Assembly: GCF_002265435.1 (NCBI RefSeq)
Contig: NZ_NOKQ01000252.1
Coordinates: forward strand, 1 to 55,350
From: Tetzosporium hominis
GTDB taxonomy: Bacteria > Bacillota > Bacilli > Bacillales_A > Planococcaceae
DNA: 55,350 nt
Reading direction: 5' to 3'
Positions 23,084-30,761 of this stretch are shown here, one piece after another (the stretch's first letter is position 1; every line of letters begins with the position of its first letter). A program made the position numbers and the translations under genes. The notes beneath the pieces were generated by a model. It was not told the DNA's origin and ran no database searches. It saw nothing but the letters and a program-made list of their open reading frames with translations.

Positions 23084-24098
23084 GGATGCTGACCTCCTTG
23101 ATGGCGACGACCTGGTTCAGGTCTTGAATCGCTTTTTGAATATCTTCTGGTTTCCCCTTAAACGACACCACCAGATTTCCGAGCAGTTGGTTTTGAATTT
23201 CACGCACAGCGCCGTAGACGACGTTGAAGTGTACATCATGCTGCTGTGTAATCTTCGATAACAGTGGCTGACTCGTTGCAGCCCCAGTGAACGTCACCTG
23301 GTAGATGTGCTGATCTCCTGCTGCATGCCATTCTTTTAAAAGTGCCTGTGATGGCAAGTCTTTGTTGACGGACTGGATAAAACGTTTCGTCGTCGGATGC
23401 GACGGATTGGTGAAGACTTCAAAAACGTCTCCATGCTCGATGACATGTCCGTTCTCCATGACTGCGACACGGTTGCAGATGGTCGAGATGACGTTCATCT
23501 CATGAGTAATCAGAAGAACTGTGATTCCAAACTCTTCATTGACGCGCTTGAGAAGCTTCAAGATGTCTTCTGTCGTTTCCGGGTCGAGTGCTGAAGTGGC
23601 CTCGTCACAAATCAGAATTTCTGGGTTCGTTGCGAGTGCTCGTGCAATTCCGACGCGCTGCTTCTGACCGCCAGACAGTTGTTCTGGGTAGTTGTCTGCC
23701 TTGTCCGAAAGTCCAACGAACTCGAGTAGCTCTTTTGTGCGACGTGCGATTTCTGCTTTTGGTGTGCCTTCGAGTTTTAACGGGTAGCCGACGTTACCGG
23801 CAACCGTTCTAGACGTGAACAAGTTGAAGTTCTGAAAGATCATCCCGATTCGGCGTCGTTGCAGCCGAAGTTCTTTCGCACTCAAGGACGTGATGTCCGT
23901 ATTATTGATTGTGATAACGCCTGTCGTCGGCTTCTCAAGTAAATTCACGAGTCGAAGCAATGTACTTTTGCCGGCTCCACTGAATCCGATGATGCCGAAG
24001 ATATCGCCTTTCTTCACATCGAGCGATACGTTCTGTACCGCATGGACATCTCGTTTGCCGACTTTAAATGTTTTGGATACATCTTGGAATGTAATCAT
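23073..24098 (-). CDS. metN: Methionine ABC transporter ATP-binding protein MetN
   Basis: A 341-residue ABC ATPase. Walker A is IIGFSGAGKSTLLRLVNLLE, the Q-loop is in GMIFQNFNLF, the signature is LSGGQKQRVGIARALATNP, Walker B is ILICDEATSALDPET and the switch His is in LLITHEMNVI. The last 90 residues form the NIL domain that binds methionine and inhibits transport when the cell is full. The first gene of the operon, it lies behind a SAM riboswitch. Its ribosome site is poor (GTAGGGATTCCCACC), but the start is supported by the N-terminal alignment MITFQDVSKTF. Confidence 0.95.
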   Translation of the reverse strand: MITFQDVSKTFKVGKRDVHAVQNVSLDVKKGDIFGIIGFSGAGKSTLLRLVNLLEKPTTGVITINNTDITSLSAKELRLQRRRIGMIFQNFNLFTSRTVAGNVGYPLKLEGTPKAEIARRTKELLEFVGLSDKADNYPEQLSGGQKQRVGIARALATNPEILICDEATSALDPETTEDILKLLKRVNEEFGITVLLITHEMNVISTICNRVAVMENGHVIEHGDVFEVFTNPSHPTTKRFIQSVNKDLPSQALLKEWHAAGDQHIYQVTFTGAATSQPLLSKITQQHDVHFNVVYGAVREIQNQLLGNLVVSFKGKPEDIQKAIQDLNQVVAIKEVSIHES

Positions 24099-24143
24099 GG
24101 TGGGAATCCCTACTTTCCTACGTGCTTAGCTGGTTTTGAACAT

Positions 24144-24303
24144 AAAAAAAGACCTTCATCTCTTAAGAACATAAGAAATGAAAGCCATAAAGAAGCCTCT
24201 CAGTCTTATCTCTCAAGTGATGGACACTTGCAGGATTTGGCACTGACGCTTGCGCGCTTTGCCGAGACTTCACAGGGCCTGTCCCTCCGTCTCTCGTGAT
24301 AAG
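24144..24303 (-). promoter_or_regulatory. SAM (S-box) riboswitch with terminator
   Basis: On the minus strand the leader shows the S-box core: P1 strand CTTATCACGAGAG, GGAGGGACAGGCCCTGTGAA, GTCTCGGCAAAG, then GTGCCAAATCCTGCAAG and the closing P1 strand GAGAGATAAG (24205-24214). This is followed by a terminator, GACCTTCATCTCTT pairing with the preceding arm AAGAAATGAAAG in the opposite order, ending in seven T (24144-24192). High SAM should stabilise the core and allow termination, shutting off metNIQ. Confidence 0.93.
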
Positions 24304-24353
24304 AATTGCTGGTATGTAGTTGTTGGTTTATTTCGACTTGCTAACTGTTTCAC

Positions 24354-24382
24354 AGTCTAAAGCATCAAAGTTACCTCGTCAA
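24354..24382 (-). promoter_or_regulatory. Promoter of the S-box metNIQ leader
   Basis: On the minus strand TTGACG (24377-24382) and TAGACT (24354-24359) are 17 bp apart and lead into the riboswitch about 50 bp further on. Confidence 0.65.
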
Positions 24383-24535
24383 TAGTAATTTTACTAATTT
24401 TTTTAGTAGTCTGACTATGAAAGCGGTTCCTTTGTTGTCATGATAGGATTTCAATTAAGTAAATTTTTTTCTGAATAGTTGCATTACGTTATACTTAAAC
24501 ATAAGACAACTTCAAAATGAATAGGGGACACTTAC

Positions 24536-24901
24536 ATGATTCAAGCTATTGGCCAAATCGGCATTCCTGTAAAAGACATTACCCGCGCCACTGAATTTTA
24601 TAAAACGCAACTTGGACTTCCTCTTTTGTTTACGGCAGGTAACTTATCCTTCTTCGACTGCGACGGCGTTCGTTTGATGCTCACTCTTCCGGAGTCAGAG
24701 ATGTTTGACCATCCGAGTTCTGTTTTGTATTTTAACGTATCGGACATCCAGGAAACTTATGCTCAGTACAAAGCGAAAGGAATTGAGTTTACAGATGAAC
24801 CACATGTTGTGGCAGAGATGAATGGCACTGCAACGTGGATGGTCTTCTTTAAAGATACAGAAGGCAACGCTCATGCGTTTATGAGTGAACAACCCGTATA
24901 A
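24536..24901 (+). CDS. VOC family protein (glyoxalase-like)
   Basis: A 121-residue single vicinal-oxygen-chelate domain. It starts with the typical strand and helix (IGQIGIPVKDITRATEFYKT then QLGLPL), has a putative metal ligand Asp/Glu pattern at FDCDGVRLMLT and VLYFNVSDIQETYA, and ends with WMVFFKDTEGNAHAFMSEQ. The usual first-strand His is Gly-Gln here (IGQIGI), so the metal site may be altered. Such proteins include glyoxalase I, dioxygenases and resistance proteins; the substrate is unknown. The ATG has AATAGGGGACAC upstream. It is probably monocistronic. Confidence 0.82.
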   Translation: MIQAIGQIGIPVKDITRATEFYKTQLGLPLLFTAGNLSFFDCDGVRLMLTLPESEMFDHPSSVLYFNVSDIQETYAQYKAKGIEFTDEPHVVAEMNGTATWMVFFKDTEGNAHAFMSEQPV

Positions 24902-24906
24902 GCAAG

Positions 24907-24935
24907 AACCCCCTATCCGAGAAGGAAAGGGGGTT
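24907..24935. terminator. Hairpin between the VOC gene and msrA
   Basis: AACCCCCT pairs with AGGGGGTT around a 13-base loop. T-runs on both sides are short, so it could be a weak bidirectional terminator for the two convergent genes. Confidence 0.6.
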
Positions 24936-24939
24936 CACT

Positions 24940-25425
24940 TTATGTAGGGACGTTTGTCTTGTACTTGGTCAGTAGGCTTTGTGGAATATGGCAGTAGTCA
25001 TCCGGACAACGCTCTAGACGGTCTTGATGTTCCTCAGCACTTCTCACATAGTTTGTTAGGGGAAGCACTTCAACTACAACTCGCTCTGCGTCTTCTCGCT
25101 TTGCAATAAAAGCTCGTGCCTGTTCTAGGTGATTAGCATCCGTACTATAGATGCCTGTCCGGTATTTCTCGCCGACATCTTCCCCTTGTTTGTTCAGACT
25201 GTAGGGGTCAATGATCTCGAAAAAGTAACTGAGTAGTTGTTCGAAAGAAACGACAGTCGGATCAAATTCTGTTTTCACACACTCTGCATAGCCATCGTAA
25301 GAACTCTCCAGAGTGTTCGTAGTTCCATTCGCTCGACCAGCCTCTGTAGCGGTGACGCCTGGCAGCGTTTTGACGAATGCCTGCACACCCCAGAGACATC
25401 CTCCAGCTAAATATACGGTTTCCAT
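24940..25425 (-). CDS. msrA: Peptide methionine sulfoxide reductase MsrA
   Basis: A 161-residue enzyme that reduces the S form of methionine sulfoxide. The active-site motif is GGCLWGVQ (catalytic Cys10; Phe of the usual GCFWG is Leu). YDGYAECVKTEFDP and LLSYFFEIIDP are family segments, and YRTGIYSTDANH is the late conserved strand. The C-terminal resolving Cys may be one of ERCPDDYC. The ATG at 25425 is chosen because AAAGGAG lies 8 bases upstream and overlaps the alternative GTG at 25434. It is divergent from the VOC gene at 25556. Confidence 0.9.
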   Translation of the reverse strand: METVYLAGGCLWGVQAFVKTLPGVTATEAGRANGTTNTLESSYDGYAECVKTEFDPTVVSFEQLLSYFFEIIDPYSLNKQGEDVGEKYRTGIYSTDANHLEQARAFIAKREDAERVVVEVLPLTNYVRSAEEHQDRLERCPDDYCHIPQSLLTKYKTNVPT

Positions 25426-25555
25426 CCTCTTCACTCCTTTATCCTACTTTTAGTATCGCATATACATAGAAAATGTGGAATTTCAGCCTTTCGAATGGGT
25501 CATCTTTTGAAGGAAAACCGTAATCTGAAACTAACTAAAAAAGTAGGTGACCCCT

Positions 25556-26182
25556 TTGCATATTGAATCTATAACTATATACAGTGCTGCGTTAGAAGCT
25601 ACTCGAAACTTCTATCGTGACACACTCGAATTTCCTATCCTTAAGGAATCTGAAACATACTTCACCTTACAAATCGACTCGACCTCTTTCACAATCCATC
25701 AAGCTCCACCTGAAGAAGCTCCTTTCTACCATTTCGCTTTTGACGTCCCTTCTAATCAGTTCGAAGAGGCAAAGAACTGGATTAAAGAGCACGTCTCGTT
25801 ATTGACTGATGAAGGACACGATGAAGTTTACTTTCAAACTATTGATGCGAAATCCATTTACTTTGAAGATCCATCTGGAAACATCGTCGAGTGGATCTGT
25901 CGATTATCGGACTCTCCCTCTAGTTCTGTGTCATTCCATCCGAGCCTGTTGCAGAAGGTATCAGAAATGAGTTTAGTAGTACACGACAAGTTAGCAGCAG
26001 CTGAACAACTTGAAACAGTCGGAGTACTATCTCGAGATCACCAACCCGTTCCTTCTGAAGGATTGACCTTTATGGGAGAACGAGAAGATGCCGCTTATCT
26101 CCTTCTTGTACCAAAAAATCGTGTTTGGTACTTCTCGGATAAACTCTCAGTAGTCCACCCTCTCTCCATTCGATCTTCTTGA
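25556..26182 (+). CDS. Two-domain VOC family protein, 3' end at a deletion junction
   Basis: A 208-residue protein. Residues 1-117 form a VOC domain (IESITIYSAALEATRNFYRD through SIYFEDPSGNIVEWICR); residues about 130-208 look like a second, short VOC-like unit ending VPKNRVWYFSDKLSVVHPL. Comparable proteins usually continue by a few residues. Here the reading frame runs into the alkaline phosphatase remnant and stops at a TGA overlapping it (26180-26182), so the tail appears to have been created by a deletion. I choose TTG at 25556, with AGGTGA five bases upstream, since the GTG at 25547 lies within that ribosome site. Function may still be kept. Confidence 0.7.
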   Translation: MHIESITIYSAALEATRNFYRDTLEFPILKESETYFTLQIDSTSFTIHQAPPEEAPFYHFAFDVPSNQFEEAKNWIKEHVSLLTDEGHDEVYFQTIDAKSIYFEDPSGNIVEWICRLSDSPSSSVSFHPSLLQKVSEMSLVVHDKLAAAEQLETVGVLSRDHQPVPSEGLTFMGEREDAAYLLLVPKNRVWYFSDKLSVVHPLSIRSS

Positions 26183-26721
26183 TGGTCGAAGGCTCTCAAA
26201 TCGACTGGGCAGGACATGCACATGATGCCGCTTGGGCAATGAACGATTCCAAAGCATTTGACGAAGCGGTGGCTGCGGCAATTGAATTTGCAAAGAAAGA
26301 TGGCAACACACTAGTTGTAGTAGCCGGTGATCATGAGACAGGCGGCATGTCTGTCGGTGCGAACGGTGTGTATGATGTGAAAACGGAAGTCCTACATGAT
26401 GTAACAGCTACAGGTGATGTGATGGCATCAAAGTTATCGGAGTCTCGTGACAATGTCCAAGAAGTAGTGAAGGAACATACGGGATTGGATTTATCTGAAG
26501 ATGAAGTGAACCGTATTGTTGAAGCGAAAGATCCGGCCATTGCTATCAATGAAGTCGTGAGCGACCGCGCATTGATTGGCTGGACGACAAGCGCGCATAC
26601 AGGAACGGACTTACCTATCTACGCGTATGGTCCACAAGCGGAAGCTTTCTCTGGCCTGCTCGACAACACAGACATTCCGAAAAAGATGGCCAAAGCGATG
26701 AAGATTGAGTTGAATAATTAA
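26173..26721 (+). pseudogene. Alkaline phosphatase, C-terminal fragment
   Basis: About 183 codons encode the C-terminal third of a PhoA-type alkaline phosphatase. The fragment begins IFLMVEGSQIDWAGHAHDAA, which contains an Asp and a His that bind zinc, and continues with VVVAGDHETGGMSVG (metal-binding Asp-His), VVSDRALIGWTTSAHTGTD (third zinc His) and AYGPQAEAFSG. The N-terminal 250 or so residues with the nucleophilic Ser and signal peptide are absent; the codons before 26173 belong to the VOC gene. It cannot be an active enzyme. A TTG or ATG at 26179-26184 could in principle start translation but has no ribosome site. The reading frame is still open, suggesting the deletion is recent. Confidence 0.85.
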
Positions 26722-26726
26722 GGATA

Positions 26727-26768
26727 AAAGCCGGAACCGTGCCTCTCGGAGAGCGGTTTCGGCTTTTT
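26727..26768 (+). terminator. Terminator of the former alkaline phosphatase gene
   Basis: AAAAGCCGGAACCG pairs with CGGTTTCGGCTTTT, one mismatch, around a 14-base loop and continues into T. It is intact although the gene is truncated. Confidence 0.88.
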
Positions 26769-26770
26769 AC

Positions 26771-26946
26771 TGGACTTCTCTCTTGGGATGCGGTATACTT
26801 CAATTAATAAGTTCATGAAGTACAAAACATCTAATTCACCTATTCCAAAGAGTATCAGGGTATTATTTCGGTACTTTTTGCAATATGTGAATTTTTTTAT
26901 TGCAAAAAAAATGATCTTATTAATAACTTATATGGAGGTCATTTAA
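26771..26946 (+). promoter_or_regulatory. Promoter and long 5' leader of the cold shock gene
   Basis: TGGACT (26771-26776) and TATACT (26794-26799), 17 bp apart, give a start near 26806 and an untranslated leader of about 140 bases. The leader contains an inverted repeat, TTTTTGCAATA with TATTGCAAAAA, close to the GGAGG site. Long structured leaders are typical of cold shock mRNAs, where structure changes with temperature. Confidence 0.55.
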
Positions 26947-27147
26947 ATGACACAAGGTACAGTAAAATGGTTTAACGCAGAAAAAGGTTTCGGATTCATC
27001 GAAGTTGAAGGCGGAGCAGACGTATTCGCTCACTTCTCAGCAATCCAAGGCGAAGGCTTCAAGTCTTTAGAAGAAGGCCAAAAAGTTGAATTCAACATCG
27101 AAGAAGGCCAACGCGGACCTCAAGCTTCAAACATCGTAAAACTTTAA
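26947..27147 (+). CDS. Cold shock protein (CspA family)
   Basis: A 66-residue single cold-shock domain, the usual length. RNP1 is [11 protein letters not shown] and RNP2 is VFAHFSAI; it begins [13 protein letters not shown] and ends [10 protein letters not shown]. It binds single-stranded RNA or DNA and melts RNA structure. The ATG has GGAGG seven bases upstream. Codon choice is strongly biased, consistent with high expression. It is monocistronic with its own leader and terminator. Which Csp paralogue it is cannot be told. Confidence 0.95.
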   Translation: MTQGTVKWFNAEKGFGFIEVEGGADVFAHFSAIQGEGFKSLEEGQKVEFNIEEGQRGPQASNIVKL

Positions 27148-27159
27148 TTTTCCGATCTG

Positions 27160-27189
27160 AAAAGCATCCCACTTGTGGGGTGCTTTTTT
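27160..27189 (+). terminator. Terminator of the cold shock gene
   Basis: AAAGCATCCCAC pairs with GTGGGGTGCTTT around a two-base loop and is followed by T. Confidence 0.93.
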
Positions 27190-27266
27190 TGTGTTTTGAG
27201 AAGATTGCGGGATTCGGAGACGCCGGATTGGTTTCCATAATTTCAGGAATGTCAGAGGAGGGCGAG

Positions 27267-27315
27267 CTAACGTAGGAATGGAGGGAGTTAACGTAAGAGT
27301 GTAGCCTGCTAACGT
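27267..27315. repeat. Three copies of YTAACGT spaced exactly 21 bp
   Basis: CTAACGT at 27267, TTAACGT at 27288 and CTAACGT at 27309 are spaced 21 bp apart, each preceded by a purine-rich GAG or similar stretch. Bases between are only loosely conserved. The 27190-27569 gap contains no credible gene. Beyond the repeats I see only a perfect 8-bp hairpin AAGACCTT/AAGGTCTT at 27417-27438 and a T-run at 27402-27408. Confidence 0.65.
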
Positions 27316-27569
27316 CACAATCAGATCACTTACTGTAATAATCACTCAACTAAAGCATTTCCTTACTGCGTTCCAACCCATTTTCGCTTCGGTCAAGGTG
27401 GTTTTTTTAATGGTTAAAGACCTTACTAGGAAGGTCTTGGCTAGCTGAGATCGAGGAATCTCCTCATCAACTCTACTTCCCCTTAAAAATTTCTTCCCAT
27501 TCAGTAGTTTTCTGCTAAACTAGGACTATTCAAATTGTGACTCCACCCCACCATGAAAGGAAGAACCCG

Positions 27570-28082
27570 ATGATCCGTCCTGCTACCCTCAATGACCTTG
27601 AAGAAATACTCTCTATTTACAATGATGCCATCGTCAATACTACTGCCGTCTACTCGTATCATGCCCAAACCATTGAAGACCGCAAAGCATGGTTCGAACA
27701 GAAACAAGCAGACGGTTACCCAGTCATCGTCTTTGAAGTCGAAGGACACGTTGGCGGCTTCGCTACATTCGGCCCGTTCCGAGCTTGGCCGGCCTACAAA
27801 TATTCAATTGAACACTCGGTTTACGTGAACACGGATTACCGTAAACAAGGTATCGGACGCAAGTTGCTTCAAGCTATTATCGACCTTGCGAAAGCTGGAG
27901 ACTACAAGACCCTTGTCGCAGGTATCGATGCCGCAAATGACAAGAGCATCTGGCTCCATGAAAAGTTAGGATTCACCCATTCCGGAACTGTTCGCAATGC
28001 AGGCTATAAGTTTGAAAGATGGCTGGACTTGGCTTTCTACCAGCTAGATCTCGATGGACCAGAGATACCGGAAGAAGGCTGA
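27570..28082 (+). CDS. GNAT acetyltransferase, phosphinothricin/amino-acid acetyltransferase-like
   Basis: A 170-residue GNAT protein of the Pat/Bar/YncA group. It begins MIRPATLNDLEEILSIYNDA, has VFEVEGHVGGFATFGPFRAW, then EHSVYVNTDYRKQGIGRKLL with the acetyl-CoA loop QGIGRK (about residues 92-97), and ends NDKSIWLHEKLGFTHSGTVR and GYKFERWLDLAFYQL. Group members acetylate the amino group of methionine sulfoximine, phosphinothricin or related amino acids. The ATG at 27570 has AAAGGAAG upstream; an upstream in-frame start at 27537 is less likely. It is probably monocistronic. Confidence 0.88.
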   Translation: MIRPATLNDLEEILSIYNDAIVNTTAVYSYHAQTIEDRKAWFEQKQADGYPVIVFEVEGHVGGFATFGPFRAWPAYKYSIEHSVYVNTDYRKQGIGRKLLQAIIDLAKAGDYKTLVAGIDAANDKSIWLHEKLGFTHSGTVRNAGYKFERWLDLAFYQLDLDGPEIPEEG

Positions 28083-28112
28083 TTTCAATTTTCACTTGCG
28101 AATCAAAAAGTT

Positions 28113-28158
28113 AGAAGCGATGAAGGCACAGTAGCTTGTGCTTCCATCGCTTCTTTTA
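28113..28158 (+). terminator. Terminator of the GNAT gene
   Basis: AGAAGCGATGAAGGCACA pairs with TGTGCTTCCATCGCTTCT, nearly complete, around a 6-base loop and is followed by TTTT. The remaining 180 bases up to dbpA hold a TATAAT (28266-28271), which may be the -10 box of dbpA. Confidence 0.9.
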
Positions 28159-28341
28159 CATTTCCTTTGGTGCTGCATAACCACTATTTTAGTTTATATA
28201 TAGACTCAATTGTATCTTCTCTGTTACGTTTCCACAAAAACCCGATAAAATTATCGATTTTCACGTATAATAAGACATATTGACATATGTACGGAACTGA
28301 TTCGATGTATGACGAAAAAAACTAACAAACGAGGTAACTTA

Positions 28342-29787
28342 ATGACAACAAACCATTTTAACGATTTCCCTATCAGCGAAGACATTCGCCGTGCCCTGAA
28401 GATTTTGAAGTACGATACGCCGACTGAAGTGCAGCAGAAGGTTCTTCCCCTTGCCTTTGAAAATCAAGATTTAGTCGTGAAATCTCAAACAGGTAGCGGA
28501 AAGACAGCGGCTTTTGGTATTCCAGTAGCTGACCAGATCGAATGGGAAGAAAAGAAGCCACAAGCATTGATTCTGACACCAACACGAGAACTCGCTGTAC
28601 AGGTTCGTGAAGATATCACGAACATCGGCCGCTTCAAACGTGTGAAGGCTGTAGCTGTTTACGGGAAAGAACCGTTCTCGAAACAAAAAGAAGAATTGAA
28701 ACAGAAAACCCATATCGTTGTGGGAACACCAGGCCGTGTACTCGACCATATTGAACGTGGAACGCTCGATTTAGAGAAAGTGAAGTATCTGATCATCGAT
28801 GAAGCGGATGAAATGTTAAACCGCGGTTTTATCGAGCAAGTCGAAGACATCATCCGACAAGTCCCGGACAACCGCGTAACAATGGTGTTTTCAGCCACTC
28901 TTCCGAATGACATCGAGAGCCTGTGTCACGAGTATATGAACGACCCAACGCACATTGAAATCGAATCTACAGGTGTGACAGCTTCGACGATCGAGCACTC
29001 GATGATTGAAGTAAAAGAAGAAGACAAGATTGCGTTACTGAAAGACGTCACAGTCGTTCACAATCCAAACAGCTGCCTGATTTTCTGCCGTACGAAAGAA
29101 AACGTAGACAGTGTGTACAGTGAACTTGAAGAGGCTGGGTATCCGGTAGAGAAGCTACACGGTGGTATCGTTCAAGAAGACCGTTTCTCTGTCATGGAAG
29201 GCTTTAAACTTGGCAACTTCCGCTACCTAGTAGCAACAGATGTGGCCGCACGCGGAATCGATATCGACAATGTCAATCTCGTCATTAACTACGACGTACC
29301 AATGGAAAAAGAAGCCTATGTGCACCGTACAGGTCGTACGGGACGTGCCGGCAATGAAGGAACTGCCATCTTGTTCGCAACACCTCATGAAGGCAAGTTC
29401 GTTCGTTCTATCGAGCGCTACATCGGTTTTGAGATTCCTAAAGCGGAAGCTCCTGAAGCAGGTGACGTTGCGAAAGCTCGTCGTGACTTTGATGAGAAGC
29501 TTGCAAGTCGTCGTGTCGTGCGCAACAATAAGACTGCTCGCATCAACCAAGACATCATGAAGCTCCACTTCAGCGGTGGGAAGAAGAAAAAAATCCGTGC
29601 CGTTGATTTAGTTGGTACGATTGCGAACATCCCTGGTGTATCCGCTGAAGACATCGGCATTATAACAGTTCAAGACCATATGTCTTATGTCGATATTCTA
29701 AACGGCAAAGGCTCTCTGGTGCTTCAAGCTATGGAGTCTACACCGGTCAAAGGTAAGAAACTAAAAGTCAGCAAAGCGTTGAAATAA
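28342..29787 (+). CDS. dbpA: DEAD-box RNA helicase DbpA (YxiN type)
   Basis: A 481-residue ATP-dependent RNA helicase. Motifs: Q-motif region [14 protein letters not shown], Walker [36 protein letters not shown] near residue 152, [23 protein letters not shown] and [10 protein letters not shown] near 327. The C-terminal 75 residues ([11 protein letters not shown]-like, here [20 protein letters not shown]) form the RNA-binding domain that recognises hairpin 92 of 23S rRNA, which defines DbpA/YxiN. It acts in late large-subunit assembly. The start at 28342 has GAGGTAAC and matches the family N-terminus; an open frame starts at 28309. Confidence 0.94.
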   Translation: MTTNHFNDFPISEDIRRALKILKYDTPTEVQQKVLPLAFENQDLVVKSQTGSGKTAAFGIPVADQIEWEEKKPQALILTPTRELAVQVREDITNIGRFKRVKAVAVYGKEPFSKQKEELKQKTHIVVGTPGRVLDHIERGTLDLEKVKYLIIDEADEMLNRGFIEQVEDIIRQVPDNRVTMVFSATLPNDIESLCHEYMNDPTHIEIESTGVTASTIEHSMIEVKEEDKIALLKDVTVVHNPNSCLIFCRTKENVDSVYSELEEAGYPVEKLHGGIVQEDRFSVMEGFKLGNFRYLVATDVAARGIDIDNVNLVINYDVPMEKEAYVHRTGRTGRAGNEGTAILFATPHEGKFVRSIERYIGFEIPKAEAPEAGDVAKARRDFDEKLASRRVVRNNKTARINQDIMKLHFSGGKKKKIRAVDLVGTIANIPGVSAEDIGIITVQDHMSYVDILNGKGSLVLQAMESTPVKGKKLKVSKALK

Positions 29788-29792
29788 TATTA

Positions 29793-29834
29793 AAGAGCCC
29801 GACATCCCCTATTAATAATGGATGTCGGGCTTTT
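29793..29834. terminator. Terminator between dbpA and the Fic gene
   Basis: AAGAGCCCGACATCC pairs with GGATGTCGGGCTTTT around a 12-base loop; T and A runs on both sides could serve both convergent genes. Confidence 0.92.
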
Positions 29835-29835
29835 C

Positions 29836-30570
29836 TCATATCGTTTCCACCGTACTTAGATACAAATCCAGAGAAGCTTCCACTTCTTTAGCAACCAATT
29901 CAATAAAATCCTCATAATCTTCTGTTGTGTGAGCCTTATCAAGTGCACTGTAATATGCTAAACGATTCTCCACTCGAATAATGATAGGTGGATATCCTGA
30001 TTTCATCAACTCTAAATTCAGTAACAATCGAGAGGTTCGCCCGTTTCCATCGATAAAGGGATGAATTCCCACAAAGAGCGCGTGTAACATGGCCCCTCTT
30101 TCTACCGGATGCAATCCCTGGGCCTCTTCCTCGTACCACTGAATCAGACGTTCCATCTGCTCTGGAATTTTCATAGGAGAGGGTGGCGTATGAATTGCCC
30201 CTGAAATAAATACTTGTTGATCTCTATATACTCCTGCATAGCTATCATTAATCCCCTTAAGTACGAGACGATGCAGATTTTTAATTTGCCACTCGGAGAG
30301 GGTTTCTCCTGTTTGGACAATCTCTTCCACATAGCGAATCGCCTCTTGGTGATTAATAACTTCTAAGTGCTCTCTAAGTGTCTTGCCACCTACAGTAATC
30401 CCTTCTAGAACTACCTTAGTTTCTTGAAGAGTCAGTGTATTTCCTTCAATCGCATTGGAATTATAAGTCCATTCTAAAAATAGTTTCTCGCGTAAACTTT
30501 GGATGGAGTATGTTGGAAGAGGACGCTTACTATCAAGCCGTTCTTTCTTAGCATTAATGATTTCGAACAT
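29836..30570 (-). CDS. Fic family protein (class II, self-inhibited)
   Basis: A 244-residue Fic-domain protein that probably transfers AMP (or another nucleotide part) to a protein hydroxyl. The active-site motif HPFIDGNGRTSR is complete (near residue 168). An N-terminal inhibitory helix with the motif SNAIEGN precedes the domain (near residue 38), where the Glu blocks ATP; this makes it class II. No DNA-binding domain follows. I choose ATG at 30570 since GGGATGGGG lies just upstream; the frame is open to 30669. No antitoxin gene is adjacent, as expected for class II. The target is unknown. Confidence 0.88.
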   Translation of the reverse strand: MFEIINAKKERLDSKRPLPTYSIQSLREKLFLEWTYNSNAIEGNTLTLQETKVVLEGITVGGKTLREHLEVINHQEAIRYVEEIVQTGETLSEWQIKNLHRLVLKGINDSYAGVYRDQQVFISGAIHTPPSPMKIPEQMERLIQWYEEEAQGLHPVERGAMLHALFVGIHPFIDGNGRTSRLLLNLELMKSGYPPIIIRVENRLAYYSALDKAHTTEDYEDFIELVAKEVEASLDLYLSTVETI

Positions 30571-30626
30571 GATTCCCCATCCCTTTCCAGTAGTAGTGTC
30601 TTTAGTATATCCTACTTTTATCGAAT

Positions 30627-30660
30627 TCAAAAACCCCACTACCTCTCCAGGCAGCGGGGC
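30627..30660 (-). terminator. Terminator of the ba3-type oxidase operon
   Basis: On the minus strand CCCCGCTGCC pairs with GGTAGTGGGG around a 6-base loop and is followed by TTTTT. It lies just after the 27-residue gene, which places that gene inside the operon. Confidence 0.85.
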
Positions 30661-30665
30661 TCTCC

Positions 30666-30749
30666 TCACTCTTCTTCTGTAGTCAATTCAATAAAAATAC
30701 CCGTGGTCAAGACAATGACAAGGAACATGGAAACTAGCATCAAGAACAT
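30666..30749 (-). CDS. 27-residue single-helix membrane peptide of the oxidase operon
   Basis: A 28-codon frame with ATG at 30747-30749 and TGA at 30666-30668. It starts 12 bases after the subunit I stop, with TAGGAG about 9 bases upstream, and is followed directly by the operon terminator. The peptide, MFLMLVSMFLVIVLTTGIFI followed by ELTTEEE, is one hydrophobic helix with an acidic tail. I infer that it is a small accessory or fourth subunit of the oxidase. I do not know a named family for it. The ribosome site, position and terminator support translation; the alternative is a chance frame. Confidence 0.6.
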   Translation of the reverse strand: MFLMLVSMFLVIVLTTGIFIELTTEEE

Positions 30750-30761
30750 TCTACTCAACTC

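Noticed and set aside
26947-27147. Cold shock gene as unusual
   Set aside because: It is a fully ordinary CspA-family gene; only the repeats behind it deserve attention.
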